DNA of 64,000 bases from Erythroxylum novogranatense (GCA_029891385.1 CM057227.1:60141567-60205566), one strand, 5' to 3'. Numbered from the stretch's first letter, positions 22,661 to 35,299 are shown. A program made the numbers and translations. Notes: generated by a model from the letters alone, not told the origin.

Positions 22661-23097
22661 CTACCTTGAGTCCCTCAAAAGAAAACAAGATATGGGTTTC
22701 CTAAGTTTGTTAGGAACTAGAAATATGGCAGATTTATCTATTTTTTGGATATTAGATTCAGGAGTCACTATCCATGTTTGCAATTTTTTGTAGGGGTTCC
22801 AGCAAAGGAGAAGACTACCTAAAGGTCAGTTTCAAGTCAAGATAGCAGATGGTTCCTATGTTTTAACAGAATCAGTGGGAGTAGTTATCTTGGACTTTCC
22901 TAATAGTCATAGGTTATATTTGGAGGATGTTTATTACATTCCAATGATTGTAAGGAACATGGTTTCTATTTTTTATCTAATAAAGTCCGGTTATTCCTTA
23001 TATTTTGGAAAAGTTGTTTCAATATATGAGAATAAGGATTTTATTTATGATGCGATAATTAAACAGGTATTGTTCTTTATAGAACCTATGTCAGGCT
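22661..23097 (+). pseudogene. Protease region of J, broken and split by K
   Basis: The frame reads WILDSGVTIHVCNFL with the catalytic Asp-Ser-Gly kept, then a stop, then a copia protease continuation (LEDVYYIPMIVRNMVSI) up to AGGCT at 23093-23097, where K inserted. Copia proteases cleave the gag-pol polyprotein. Stops at about 22641 and 22792 make the copy inactive. The sequence resumes at 36803 beyond K. Confidence 0.75.
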
Positions 23098-23993
23098 TGA
23101 AGTAAATCACACGTTAATATATTGAGTAATAATATGATCAAGATACACAAGAAGGGGGGTTGAATTGTGATAAATTTTTCGTTAATCCCTTCAATAACAA
23201 TTGCTTGTTCTTTCGAAAACTTATCTTAAATCAATTCTTGACTAGTTTGAAAACCTTTGATAATAATGAGAACTACGATTTAAGTAAAGTAAGAGTTAGA
23301 GAGAAACACAGACAATTTATGCTTGGTTCACCCCAAACCGTGGGCTACGCCCATCCTCGAGATATCCTTCGAGATTTCACTATCTCGAACTGCTTACAAG
23401 TATTCTTTGGACCGAGCCTCTTGGTCTCTTAACAACAAGTATTCTTTTACTCTTAGCCTCTTCAGGCTACCTGTAACACTTTTCAAAAATGAAAAACTAA
23501 TAAAGAGCTTTTTACAAAAGAGTTGCTCTTAACAATGTACACTCGAAAAATAATTCACAATTTTTCTCAGATAGTCAGATGTTTGAATACTCAGAGTTTC
23601 ATTCACTTTCCTCAAAAGTTGTTTTTACTTCAATCTCGACTCTTATTTATAATCTGGTCTTCAACTGTTTCTTGAATATCTGCTTCTTGAATCTTTAAAG
23701 AAACGGTTATTCAGTTTAACTCCGTAATTGTCTTAAACTGATGTTTCTTTCTTCAGTCTGATTCTTGTATCGTCTGCTTTTCTCTTCGTAAAGCTTCCGT
23801 CTGATTTTTGTTCCGTCTGTTATTCTTCCTTCTGTTATTCTTCCTTCTGCTTTTTCTTCCGTCTGTTATTTTCTTCCTTCTGTTTTTCTTCCGTCTGTTA
23901 TTCTTTTTATGCATCCATCTACTTTTCATTTGTATATTTCTCTTTGTTTATCATCAAAATTATTTAATACGTGAAGTCTGGTTTGACTTAACA
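23098..23993 (-). repeat. 3' LTR of K
   Basis: 896 bp, matching 35878-36797 with small indels. Near 23795-23910 it has CT-rich repeats of CCGTCTGTTATTCTTCCTT type, which on the plus strand give false ORFs. Confidence 0.92.
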
Positions 23994-24010
23994 TTCTCCC
24001 CCTTTTTGAT
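23994..24010 (-). other. Polypurine tract of K
   Basis: The minus strand reads CAAAAAGGGGGAGAA immediately before the LTR start TGTTAAG: the plus-strand primer site. Confidence 0.88.
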
Positions 24011-24154
24011 GATAACAAATACTTGTGAATTAGAGAAATATGAAAAGTATCAATTATCTGAAAGTATTGAGATAAAAAAATAACTTCGCTTTATCCTTCC
24101 AGCTAATTTCTTCCTTCTCCCTTCTCCCCCTATTTGTTATTGATCAAAAAAAAA

Positions 24155-25126
24155 TTATTTCCCAATCTGCTTCACCAACTTTTTCAGCATCTTCTTATTC
24201 TTCTTCATATCCTTATCAAGTTTCTGAACATGCTTCTTTAAAGCTGATGATTCATCTACAGTCGAGGATTCTGTCTCAACAACTTGCTTTTCAACGATAG
24301 CCACTGTTGTTGTATAAGCTTCCTTGTTAAAGACATTTGTTTCAATGATTTGTAGGAGAGGTGGAGGAACAAATACAGTTTGTTCATGAATATCAAGATC
24401 ATAGGAATCATGTATACGTTGATAAGTGCTTCCGAACCATGGCATAGCTTCTGCAATTGAGGTGATCTCCCACAGAGGTCGATTTCGCAGAATATTCTGT
24501 AAAATAGTATAACAACATTCTGAGTTGCCAATCAGAACAGAACAATACTAACCCTTTCTGATAGTCCCTCCCTGTGGATCCTCTCCTGTAGCCTTAGTTA
24601 GGCTTGGTCCTGGATCTTGATATACGCAGATAGAATTTCCACTCCTTTTCTCTTCACATACTTCATCAATCAATTTTACTGCCTCTTCAATTTGATCATA
24701 AGTCATGTCATCCACAACTGGCTCTGGTTGAACTTTTAGCTTCAGCTTCTCATACTTGAGTTCAACAAAATTTGGTGGTTGAAGATCAGGTACCACCTTG
24801 ATTATTGTACTGTTCAGTATAGGATAAGAAGTGAGACGCTCTCCAAATGGCTCTGGTGGATATGGTTCTCTTCCAACTCTCTTCAGTTGATCATAGAAAT
24901 TTTTGTAACCCCTATCCAACAGATGTAAAATGCCATTATCATATTCAACTGATTTGAAGAAGGCTTTCACATATCTCTTTGGTTTGTCTCGGATGATGAC
25001 AGACTTGGTCTTCTTCTCCTCTATTACAACCAATCTGTGTTCCCAACTTTCTCTTTGAACAGTTAAATACTTGGATGGAACATTAGTCATCACATTCACA
25101 ACTTTTTGAGTAGCCTTCTTACCCAT
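24155..25126 (-). pseudogene. C-terminal part of the extra (env-like/ORF3) protein of K, broken
   Basis: Two same-frame ORFs (25126-24548, 192 aa; 24445-24155, 96 aa) separated by stops. The first is basic then acidic, with WEHRLVVIEEKKTKSVI and a proline-rich stretch PYPPEPFGERLTSYPIL near residues 95-112. The second ends in a strongly charged, coiled-coil-like segment (KKHVQKLDKDMKKNKKMLKK). No transmembrane segment or signal peptide is evident, so the 'env-like' label is positional only. In SIRE-type elements this place holds a poorly understood late ORF of unproven function. Confidence 0.5.
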
Positions 25127-25398
25127 AACATGAGTAGCAACTTGTTTGTGGACAAGTGTAGACTGAAAAGTAGTAGGAACTACTTCTTCAAAATTGGATT
25201 ATTAAGAACTTTGTGAGAATCCTTAATATTACCCGTAAGCTTTTCCTGATAAAAGATGTGACTTCCATATTAACTTCAAAGAAGATTAACAAAGACTAAC
25301 AGACTTTTTCAGTAGTGTCAACAACGATCTCTTCTTGCCTTGCCTTCTTAGACTTTGTCTCTGTTGTTGGACTTTCTTCTTTCTCGCACTCATTTTCT

Positions 25399-26739
25399 TT
25401 AACCTTGGTGACCTCTTGGATTGTGCTTTCTTCTTTTCAGGTTCTTCTTCTTTCCTTTTTCCTCCATTTCCTTGAGACTGAGTTTCTGAATCTTTCTCAA
25501 GGATTGATGATAGTGATTTTGTAGCTTTTGATCTCTGTCGTTCATAATGCTTTGATTAGCTTGAATCTCTGGATGGACTGGCTTCTTTACGTCATACAGT
25601 TTCATTACGGGTGACCTTCTTGCTTCTTAGGAATGTCACTCACCGAGGTTCCCTTTACGCTTCAAGTCTCTGATTCAAAAATCGAACACTTCTTGACTTT
25701 GATTCACGAGTGTGATCTTCTCTCCTTCATAGAGGATTTCTTCGGTATAGGCTCCCCCTCAGTTGTTGCTTTCCTTGGTGCTTCTGCTCCTTTTATGTCT
25801 GGAAATCTCAGACCCATTTTAGCAACAGTTGTTGAATCTATATAGCTTTTGACAGCTATCTTACATCGATTCCCTTTCCAATCGATGCGATTCTTTGAAC
25901 ACTCTTGTCAACAAAGATCCCATAAGGGGCGGTGTTTGTATCCTTTATAGATTTTACCATGTCTGAAAAATCAAATATGGTAAATCTATTGGGTGATGAT
26001 TTAGAAGATGAAAGATGCATTGTTCATCCAGGGTAGTGACCTGATGTCTTGAACCTATTCTCGGTAAGATACAGTCACATAGAATTGTGAACAATACCCT
26101 TGCCTTTGGTACCAGCCAAGAGGCTCTCCTTTCAATTGGGTTATTGTGTCCATAGAGTTGACGACTAACTTCATCTTCGTTCATCTTGAGCTTTGTCATC
26201 CATTTCACCATATTAGTGGGTTGAACTCCATCCATTGGACATTCAGTAACTTTCTCCGAGAACTCCTTTGTTACAATAACAGAGTGTGTGTCTACATATG
26301 ACACGATTGTATCATCTCTCGATTTAGTATTCTTCCAGAACTCATAAATTTCTTGGAGATAGACTTCATCTCGTATTTGAAAGAAGTTTCTCCATCCTGC
26401 CGCCATTATCTCTCGGCTCTATATCCATCTGTTCTTTTCTTAGTTCTTCGAAGTTTACCAATCTTCCCCATCCTGATCCTGGATCAACTCGCAAAAATAG
26501 GCTTGACATACATCTTGCTGATTCTGTTGAATAGGAACTTGCTTGAAGAATTTTCGGAGAGATTTCAGAGAACTAGCAATTTCGAATTTGGTAGGAATCC
26601 CAAAAGTCGAGTTTAGGGATTTTATTGCAAATTCTAGAACGATTGTACTTTTCGATGATCTGACAGCCTTTTTCCCTCTAAAACTTTTCCTTGTGAAAGA
26701 AGTTTTAAGTCTAAAACCGTCAACGTCGTTTAACTCCAC
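25399..26739 (-). pseudogene. N-terminal part of the extra 3' protein of K (plant transposon-protein-like domain), broken
   Basis: ORFs 26739-26455, 26406-25954 and 25605-25399 share one frame but have stops between them. The middle one (150 aa) contains NNPIERRASWLVPKARVLF followed by LLNHHPIDLPYLIF. I recognise this as the 'putative plant transposon protein' pattern seen downstream of pol in several plant retrotransposons, where it is thought to be a structural or host-interaction protein of unknown role. It lies just after RNase H and before the PPT; a frameshift separates it from 24155-25126. Confidence 0.5.
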
Positions 26740-26991
26740 CGTTTCATTGTCTTTTCTTTTGGAAAAATCAGATGATCAATCATTAACTCGCCATCTATCA
26801 TCTTTGTCTTTATAAAAAAACAGATGAATGGTCCGTTAACTCCTCCGTCTGTCTGTTTCTTCTTTACGAAAACCGGATGAATGGTGCATTAACTCCTCCG
26901 TCTCTGCATTTCTTCTTCTGAAAAACCGGATGAATGGTGCATTAACATCACCATATTGAGGTTGCGTCGATTTCTTTAAAGCGATCTTTAC

Positions 26992-27522
26992 TTAGTGGTT
27001 TTGTGAAGATATCCGCCACTCGATATTTCGTTTCCACGAATTGTAGGTGACGACTTTCTTCCGAACGTAATCTCTCAAGAAATGATGTCGACTTCTATGT
27101 GCTTCACCCTTGAATGTTGAATTGGATTCTTTGACAAGTCGATGGGCGCCGGTGTTGTCACGATATATTGGAATCTCTTCCTCTTGTATTGAGTAGTCCT
27201 CCAATTGATACTTGATCCAAAACAATTGTGAACAACAACTTGCGGCAGACATATATTCAGCTTCGGCAATTGATAATGCAATCGAGCTTTGTCTCTTGCT
27301 TGACCATGACACGTGTTTGGTCCAGGAAGTGACAACCACCACTCGTGCTCTTCCTTTCGATCCTATCACCGTATAGTCCGCATCGCAATATCCATTCAAT
27401 CTAAAATCTTTACCTTTCTCATACATTAAGCAAAGATCGGTAGTACTGCGAGATATCTCAAAATTCGTTTTGACAATGTAATGAGATTCTCTAGGATCGG
27501 CTGAAACCTTGCACACAAGCAT
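26992..27522 (-). pseudogene. RNase H domain of K
   Basis: 176 aa in the copia RNase H pattern: GYCDADY (first catalytic Asp), SSKRQSSIALSIAEAEYMSA (catalytic Glu) and IYRDNTGA (second Asp). The canonical serine-rich CDNTSAI has drifted. The domain degrades the RNA strand of the RNA-DNA hybrid. It is out of frame with the RT at 27684-28163, so a frameshift or deletion lies between. The downstream end lacks the usual tail. Confidence 0.85.
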
Positions 27523-27683
27523 ACACTTGAATAGAATGTCGGTCTACTTGTCAGAAGATAAAGCAAAGAACCAATCATCCTCTAAATAGGGTTTGATCCA
27601 CCTTCTTACCACTTTCTTCTTTTGACAACAAGTTTGAAGGATGCATCGGTGTAGACATACTTTTAACACTCCACATATCAAAC

Positions 27684-28450
27684 TTAGACAACAATTCTTT
27701 GACATATTTTGTTGATGGATAAAATCTTATCCTTAGTTTGCTTTACTTGCAATCCAAGAAAGAATTTTAACTCACCCATCATGCTCATCTCAAATTCATT
27801 TTTCATCATATTTTCAAAGCTCATGCATAACCTTTTTGAGGTTGCTCCAAAAATAATATCATCAACATAGATTTGCACAATAATAAAATCATTATTCAAG
27901 TTCTTCCTAAAAAGAGTTTTGTCTACTTTACCTCTAGTAAATCCATTTCCTATAAGAAATGAGCTCAGACGATCATACCATGCTCTAGGGGCCTGTTTCA
28001 GTCCATATAAGGCTTTATGAAGTCTGTAGACATGATCTGGATACTTTATATCCTCAAATCCAGGAGGTTGCTTGACATAGACTTCTTCATCTATAAAACC
28101 GTTCAGAAATGCACTTTTTACATCCATCTGAAAAAGCTTTATGTCATGGCAAACAAAGATCATAGCGATATCCTTATTGCTTCAAGTCTTGCTACTGGAG
28201 CATATGTCTCATTGTAGTCTATTCCTTCCTGCTGATTATAGCCTTGTGCTACTAATCTTGCCTTGTTGCGACTTACTTTTCCTGATTCGTCTAGCTTATT
28301 CTTGAATATCCATCTAGTACCAATAATGGATTTCTTTTCAGGTTTAGGAACTAAGGACCAGACTTTATTCCTACTGAATTGATTCAACTCCTCTTGCATA
28401 GCTAATATCCATGCTTCATCTTTTAGAGCTTCATCAATCTTTTAGGTTCT
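27684..28450 (-). pseudogene. Reverse transcriptase of K (RVT_2), frameshifted
   Basis: Segment 28399-28160 gives [22 protein letters not shown] and [20 protein letters not shown]. Segment 28163-27684 gives [36 protein letters not shown] and the intact catalytic YVDDIIFG. The two are in different frames, so a frameshift lies near 28160. The N-terminal flank (28400-28660) reads GVRTRS-like and ISQVEPK wording typical of SIRE between integrase and RT. Copies element RNA to cDNA when intact; here broken. Confidence 0.85.
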
Positions 28451-29679
28451 ACTTGAGATATAAATGCCATGTTGGCTTCTCTTACGAACTTGGACCTTGT
28501 TCTTACACCTTACGAGGTTTCTCCAATAATTGACTCTTTAGGATGAAAGCTTTTGTATCTCCAATCTTTCTTTAACTCAAAATTCTTAGAAATGTCATCT
28601 TTTCATCATGAGGTGTTTCGATGAAGATACTTCCTTACCTTCGCGTCAAAACCTTTATGAATCGTTGGGCCCCGAACTTTAATTGGATGTCGAATTATTA
28701 AATGAGAAATTAGTGATGTTAAATGTTTATTTGGGTAATGTGAATTGGAGAAATTTTAAATGATATTTGGGGTTAAAGCGTGAAATGGGTTTTTGTGTAT
28801 GTTGTATTATGGGTAACATCTTTATAATTGAAAAGTAAGTTTGTATAGTTACTATTTATGTAACTTCTTTGAAATTGCAAATTTTGAGACTTCGATTTAT
28901 TGGGGCTAGAAATGCCCACTAAAGCTTTGTAAAGAACCTTTATTGTGTTCTCGCCAATGCTTGTTCAAGTATGACCTTGCATTGATTTGAAAATGTGCCA
29001 TAAGTTGTGTATATGAACTTTGTGAATGAACTTTGTGTGATATGTGGTTGCTTTCAAAATTTATTCTAAAAGTATGTATTTTGTGGCTTATGGATGATTT
29101 GAGAAATGGCTTAATGTTTGTCATAAGAATGTGTTGAATGAATTGTATATGGAGGATTTAAATATGGAAAGAATGAGTATTTTGTATATGTATTATGTTA
29201 TAGATTAAGTTGTGAAGATTGAATCGTGCTTGAAGTAGATTGGACGAAGAGTATTGTGGTAGTGAGGAAAATGTGAAATCAAGATGGAAAGAATGGATTG
29301 GTCTTGATGACTTTGAGGCTTTAAAGAGATATGTATATGTTATGAAATGTCGAGTGAATATTATGAGTTAATGAAAGTTAAAATGAATGAGTTGATTAAG
29401 ATGATTGAAATGGAAGTTGAAAGGTAGGAAATAAAGATTGAAAGAGTGAGAATTGGAAGAATTAGTGAAGGTGTGAAAATATGAAGAATTATGAAAGTTT
29501 GACTTTTGGGGATGAATAGTTGACTTTTGATTTAAGTGAAATTTGATAAAATGATATTCATGAACATGTAGTGCTTGTTGAGGGCTTTGGTAGCCATAAA
29601 GTTTGCAAATTTTCGATATCGGGGCTAGAAGTTATGATAGATTGAAGTTTTGATGTTGTTTAGGTGATTGAAAACCGAG

Positions 29680-30490
29680 ACGATGCCTTTGTAGCAAAAC
29701 CAGACGATGTCTTGTAGCAAAACCAGCTGATAGGAAAAGTGGACGCTACAGAATGTAGGAGATAGAATCAGCCTTTGTAGTATTCATGAGAGTTATAGAT
29801 CTAGATGTCTACTTTCTAACCGTCCAAGAATGAAGTCATTTCGACACCTATAGAGAAAGTTATGGCATTTGTGCCAAAACATGTCTGATAGAAATCAGAT
29901 GATGGAAAAACCAGCTGATAGAAAAACCAACTGAAGCAAAAGCAGACGATATGGACTTGATATCGATAGATTTAGACAAAATTTCCTTCTTGAAAGTTGT
30001 AGATCTCTTTTCTCTATGAGATAGATACCAAGTTTGCCCAATTTGGATATCGGAGTCAAAAGATATGATCTATATAAGTGGACATGTGCTGGATAGAAAA
30101 ACCAGTTGATAGAAAAACCAATGATAGGAAAACCGAAGATGCAAAAATCGACGAAAGATTAATTGAGACATTTGACCCTTTTAGAGACTGAATTTGTATT
30201 TAAGTTCTTCATGAACATTGTAGATCAGTCTCTTCTCTATGAAATAGACATCAATTTTGTCCAATTTGGAGTTCGAGTTAAAAGTTATAAGCGTTTGAAG
30301 TTTGGAGAAAAATCACCGATGCAAAAATCAGGTGATGGAAATCAACTGATCAAAAATCAGCTGATGCAAAATCAGCTGATGGAAAAGTCAGACGAAGGAA
30401 ATCAGGCGATGAACAGTAAATCGGACGATAGAAAATCAGGCGATGAACATAAATCGACGATAGAAAATCGATGATGATGAGAAAGGCGAT
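29680..30490. repeat. Short-repeat island in LTR D
   Basis: Many copies of a 12-15 bp phrase such as GGAAAACCAGCTGATAG, GCAAAATCAGCTGATGG and AAATCAGGCGATGAAC. CAGCTG and GCGATGG-type units alternate with longer conserved U3 blocks. The complement (CGTCTGCTTTT, CATCAGCTGATTTT) resembles motifs in the LTRs of K and G. Confidence 0.65.
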
Positions 30491-30957
30491 GGAAGGAAAA
30501 CGATCGCACACAGATCAGTATTTTGAGGATATATGAAGCTACAGAGCTCGGATTGAGGTGATTCAAATTGGAGATTAAACTAAAGTTATAAGGCTACAAC
30601 TTTGATGAAGAACCCCGATCAAGATGGAGCCTCTAAGACTGTCGGATATTGGAATGAAACTCAGTGCGATGTGCAGTCTCGATTTTTTATGCAGTCCGAT
30701 AGTATTTTGGCCATAACTTCTTCGTTTTAGATCCGAATTGAGCGTGGTTTGTTGCGTTGGATTCGTATGATCGAGGAGAACATTATGAAGAAGAAATTTT
30801 GTAAAATTCCTTTATTTACCTAATCAGAATTTGGAGCCAAGATATCAACTTTTAAGGGCAATTTGGAAGAACACTTAAAGAGTTAAGTTAGTAGGCTTAT
30901 AAGGAGGGGCATGAGAGTCTTTCCTCATTCATTAAATGACATGGCATGTGGATGTAG

Positions 30958-30966
30958 TATAAATAG
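30958..30966 (+). promoter_or_regulatory. TATA box of LTR D
   Basis: TATAAATAG, about 50 bp before the purine-rich leader; the best TATA match of the family. Confidence 0.55.
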
Positions 30967-32821
30967 AGGAGAAGCAGGCTGTGGTCGTGAGAGTTAGAGA
31001 AACAGAATAAAGAGAAACAAAAGAAAGAAAGAAAGAAGAGAGAAAGAGAAGAGTGGGTTTGGTGGAAGGAGAAAAGAAAGGACAGCAGCTAGGGTTCGAT
31101 TTTGTGAGCTTTCCAGGAGGATTTGAACATGCTCCAAGAGGGAAAAGATGAAGGATGAAGAGAGCTCTAGGATGAGCTAAGAAAATCGAAAATGGTGAAG
31201 AGTGAGGTAAAGCCGATTTTCAAGCTTCAAGCTTTTCTTAAAATTTTGGTGTAGAATCATGGAAAATATTATGGTTTTGTGGATTATGAAATTATTTGTG
31301 ATGTCTATGCTAAGATGGTGGTTTAATTTTGGATTAATGTGAGTTAGGGTTTATGCCCAATTTTGGAAATTGGGCTTTTGTAAATTGATGCATTAGATAG
31401 CTTGGAAATATGTTGGAATTGGGTTTCTATAGTAAATTTTGAGGGTTATGGTATTTATGATGATGAATTTGGATGATTTCGGTCTAGGAAATTTCAAAGT
31501 GGGCGAAAGAAAGAAGCTTCGAGAAATTAGAGCTTTGGACAAGTTCTAGCATGGATTCGAGGTGGGTATCCGTTTATAATAGAATTTATAAGCCATTACC
31601 GCTTTCTTTAAACAAAGAGATTTTCTGACTTAAATTGCATCATAATTGTTGCATCATTGCATAAATGATTTGAAAAATCATTTTTGATTCGATACATGAA
31701 ATTTTGATGAATTGCAAAAATACATTGTGTTATGCCTTGAAAGACTTCATGGCTGTGTATATTCGGAAAAGAGCATTTGATAAATTGATTTGAGCATTAT
31801 ATGTGCTTTTGTGTGGGCGAGAGAGTAACGTTGTGATAGTCTCGTGCACGTAGACAAAAATAATGTGATAGCCTTCTCCCGGCTGCCCGCTTGTGGCCTA
31901 CGAGATCCAAAAATGGACTCGTTGTGTTTCCAATAAACTTCGGTTTATTTGGCGTGTTTACGGAACTCTCTAGCCATTTGTGTGTGCATTGCTTACGTGA
32001 ATTGCCAAGTTGATGCATTCATATCTTGTGACCTATGGATTTGTGGCTGAAAGCCTAAGGCGTATCGATTTGTAAAGGTGATTTTGATTACGATAGAATA
32101 GAACTTCTTCAAAATGTGTTTTACTGGTTTCAAAGAAATGTTTTCTAAGACCAGAAAAGAAAAAGATTTCAAGAGTTTTGCTTATTGTTTTGTTATAAAC
32201 TGTTACCCATTGAGCGTAAGCTCACCCCCCTCATTACCATCCACAGGTAATGAGAAGAAGATCTGGTGAGCGAAAAAGAGGGATTTTTGTATCTTTGTAT
32301 TTGCATTCGGATTTTTTATATATATTGTGATTGTATTGTGGCTTGTAAGGCCATTAAAATTTGTATATGATTATGGGATGGGATTATGTAAGTGAAATAG
32401 GGTTAGTATTTATGAATGTGAATTATGATCATGACTTGAGATATGACCGAAAATTATGGAAGTGTTTAGATATAGGATTGTAAATGTGTATGATGGGATT
32501 CCAGACAGGAGGTCCGAAGATTTGTGTGATGGGTTGGAAATATTGAAGTGCTTTTGTGTATGGATTTGTGTATGGACATGATATGGAAATTATGTATGAA
32601 TGGCGTGAGATGGATTGACGAAATTCAAATATTTGGTAATAAGCGAAATTGGGATAAAGAGAGATATGATTGTAGCGAATGATAAAATGTTTTCGAATGC
32701 GAACGCGATATGATCGAATATGAAGGATTCAAAGGATTGAGGAATTGATGAAATACAAATTGGAAATTGAAACTACTTTGAACAATGTGTAAGTGGAGAA
32801 AAAAAAATGAAGCGATATTAG

Positions 32822-33130
32822 TTAAGCTGCGATTCGTTCGTTATGAGTTGGGTTCCGAAAACGGGTCCCAACAGTAACAGCATCATCTTCTGATTCCTCT
32901 TCCTTATTGGGTTGAGAGCTATCATCGAACTTAACATGAATAGTTTCTTCAACAGTCTTTGAGGTGAGGTTGAAGATTCTAAATGCCTTTGAAGTGAGAG
33001 AATAGCCTAGAAAAATTCCTGAAAATGTCTTTGCATCAAATTTGTCCAGAGCTTCCTTTGTGTTCAGACTAGTGCACTTGCAGCCGAAAGGATGGAAATA
33101 AGAAATGTTTGGTCTCCTTCCATTCCACAA
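32822..33130 (-). pseudogene. C-terminal integrase region of K, ending at D
   Basis: Reads WNGRRPNISYFHPFGCKC, FSGIFLGYSLTSKAFRIFN and an acidic tail, the standard copia post-integrase region. The last residues of this ORF are encoded by D's LTR end, so the true K sequence stops at about 32874. Confidence 0.8.
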
Positions 33131-33171
33131 CTCATAGGGAGTTTTCTTGACGATTAGTCACAAAGAACACT

Positions 33172-33663
33172 CTATTCGAATGTAGCATCTTTGTATTGAT
33201 GACTTCGCTTGAAGTATTTAGGAAGATTCATCTCGCACAGCATTGTTCTTGCCATCTCTTGAATCGTCCTATTCTTCCTCTCAACAACTCCATTCTGCTG
33301 CGGAGTCCTTGGGGCAGAGAAGTTATGGAAAATTCCATTTTCTTCGCAGAATACTCTAAACTTCTCATTTTCGAATTCTCCACCATGATCACTCCTTATG
33401 CTGGCTATAGACATTCCTTTTTCATTTTGTAACCTCATGGAAAGGTTTCTAAAGCACTTGAAAGACTCATCTTTATGTGATAGAAAAAGTATCCAACAAA
33501 ACCTTGTAAAATCATCAACAATCACAAGTCCATACTTCTTTCCACCAAGACTTATTGTTCTTGTTGGACCAAATAAGTCCATATGTAACAACTCAAGTGG
33601 TCTAGATGACGTTACGAAATGTTTTGAAGAGAAAGAGGTTTTAACTTGTTTCCTTTTCGACAA
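33172..33663 (-). pseudogene. Integrase catalytic core of K
   Basis: 163 aa containing LLHMDLFGPTR (first Asp), IRSDHGGEFEN (second Asp) and PRTPQQNGVVERKNRTIQEM (catalytic Glu), the complete DDE set of a copia integrase. It inserts the cDNA into the host genome. The zinc-binding N-terminus lies upstream in another frame, and about 40 bp separate it from the C-terminal ORF in a shifted frame. Confidence 0.88.
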
Positions 33664-33759
33664 CTTTCACAAAGAAATCTTTGTCAAAACGAATTTATGG
33701 CAAACCTTTTACCAAATCATGTTTCAAAAGTTTTGAAATATGTTTAAAACCGACATGAC

Positions 33760-34417
33760 CTAGTTTTTATGCGGATCGTCTTTCATCTTCATAGATAAAA
33801 AACATGAAATATTTTGAGACTGAAAATCGTCTAAATCAATTTTGTAAAGATTGTTTCGTCTTTTGGCTGAAAAGAAGATGGAACCATCTTTGTTTCTGAC
33901 TTCACAAAATTTTTGATTGAAAGTAACTTCAAAACCAGAATCACATAATTGACTAATACTTATCAAGTTATGCTTTAAACCATCAACTAGTAATGCGTTG
34001 TTAATGCATGCATAGAATTCTTACCAATCTTACCAAACCCGATTATCTTTCCTGCTTGTTGTCTCAAAAGTTATTGATCCTCCTTTCTTGTCTGAAGATC
34101 TAGGAACATAGACTTGTTTCCGTCATGTGACGCGAGCATCCATGTCCAAATACCAATGGTGCTTCTTTGGTTCTTCCAAAGAAGGATTTACGTGGAGAAA
34201 TTATCTTATTTTAGGTACCCAGATTCTTTTGGGTCCTTTAGGGTTAGTATGATGTAATGAATGATAATAAGGTGTAGAATGAAAACGTTGATGACCTTTA
34301 CGAAAACTCGATTGATATCTTTTCTTATCTTTTGAGCAATTGATTTTACATAATTGGGGCTTATTTTAGTAAACCCTAATCCAGTTTTATCCTTCGATGT
34401 CGTATTTTCCTATCATT
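33760..34417 (-). pseudogene. Protease and pre-integrase region of K, broken
   Basis: 33966-33760 gives ISISQLCDSGFEVTF and RRNNLYKIDLDDF, the normal bridge between copia protease and integrase. Upstream (about 34110-34160) the protease active-site region reads HHWYLDMDARV then stop, where SIRE-type proteases have YLDSGCSRHM. The Asp-Ser-Gly triad is destroyed. Further stops lie between. Confidence 0.75.
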
Positions 34418-34945
34418 TCATTCATCTTTTTGTACTATCTCAAATTTAGCTAGATCAATTGAGAGATTATTAATTCTCAGTTTCAATTGATTAATCTCTT
34501 CGGATCTATCTACAACTTTGTTGTTATTCAATTCCTCAACTTGCTTTCTCAAACTTATATTCTCACTCTCTATCTCATGAGTATGTTTGAGGTTTTCTAC
34601 ATATTTCTTCTTCAACGGCTTATCTTTGTTTCGAATAGCATGAGAATCCTCTAACAATTCTAAGTATGCATCTTGTATATCATTATAGCTAGAAGTTACC
34701 TCCTCATCACTTTCTTCTTCAGCTACCAGACATATGTTAGCATGTTCTGACGCTTCTGAACTTGTATCTGATTCTGATGAGTCCAGATCTTCCCATGTTG
34801 CCATCATGCTTTTCTTGTTATCCCTACTCCTTTTGGGTTGTCTTTTCAACATTGGACACTCGGACTTGTAATGTCCCGCTTCTTGCATTCATAACATGTA
34901 ACGGATGCTTTATCGACTTTTCATCGTCTTTGCATTGTTCCTTCT
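34418..34945 (-). pseudogene. Zinc-knuckle and coiled-coil tail of K gag, frameshifted
   Basis: 156 aa starting just after a frameshift within the CCHC knuckle. CYEC is encoded in one frame (about 34888-34900) and QEAGHYKSECP in the next, so a single-base loss breaks the motif. Downstream come a serine/acidic stretch (DLDSSESDTSSEASEH) and a coiled coil with ENISLRKQVEELNN, typical of SIRE gag C-termini. The knuckle would bind element RNA. Confidence 0.8.
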
Positions 34946-35299
34946 AAATGTTGAATTTCCTTTGGACTTCTTTTCCACATTCTTCTTATCTTTCTTGAAA
35001 TGAAAGATAGCTCATCGCCTTCATCACTTGATTCAGATTCGACTTCTGGAATCATCATCCTTTGCTTCTTCAATCTTTAAAGCCTTTGATGTATTCCTCT
35101 TTGTTTTCTTCTTCGGATTTTGTGATTCTTTTGACTTGCTTTGGCGCTATGGACTTCTCTTTCTTGGGCTTATCTTCGCATCAAGCTCTACCGTGTATCT
35201 TCAACGATCCAAGCAATTCATCAAGCTTCAGTACGCTTAAGTCTTTGGCTTCTTGTACAGCAGTTACTTTGGGTCTCCATCTTTTGGGCAGACTCCTCA

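Larger units (their letters stand above)
28663..32873 (+). mobile_element. Element D: giant LTR (4.2 kb) inserted in K
   Basis: Starts CGTTGGGCCCCGAA (family TG changed to CG) and ends GGGTCCCAACA. It splits K between integrase and RT. Flanks TGAAT and GTAAC do not match, so no TSD is visible. Architecture as B: repeated CAGCTGATGG/CAGACGATGG island (29680-30490), TATAAATAG (30958-30966), purine-rich leader (31010-31200), GAGGTAAAG donor-like site (31204-31211), hairpin CTCATTACC/GGTAATGAG (32230-32254), CAGAC-AGGAG-GTCCG (32502-32516) and terminal hairpin 32848-32871. In place of the CTACAC stem-loops it has a longer stem, CCAATAAAC and GTTTATTTGG around TTCG (about 31928-31951). No protein gene. 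Confidence 0.8.
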
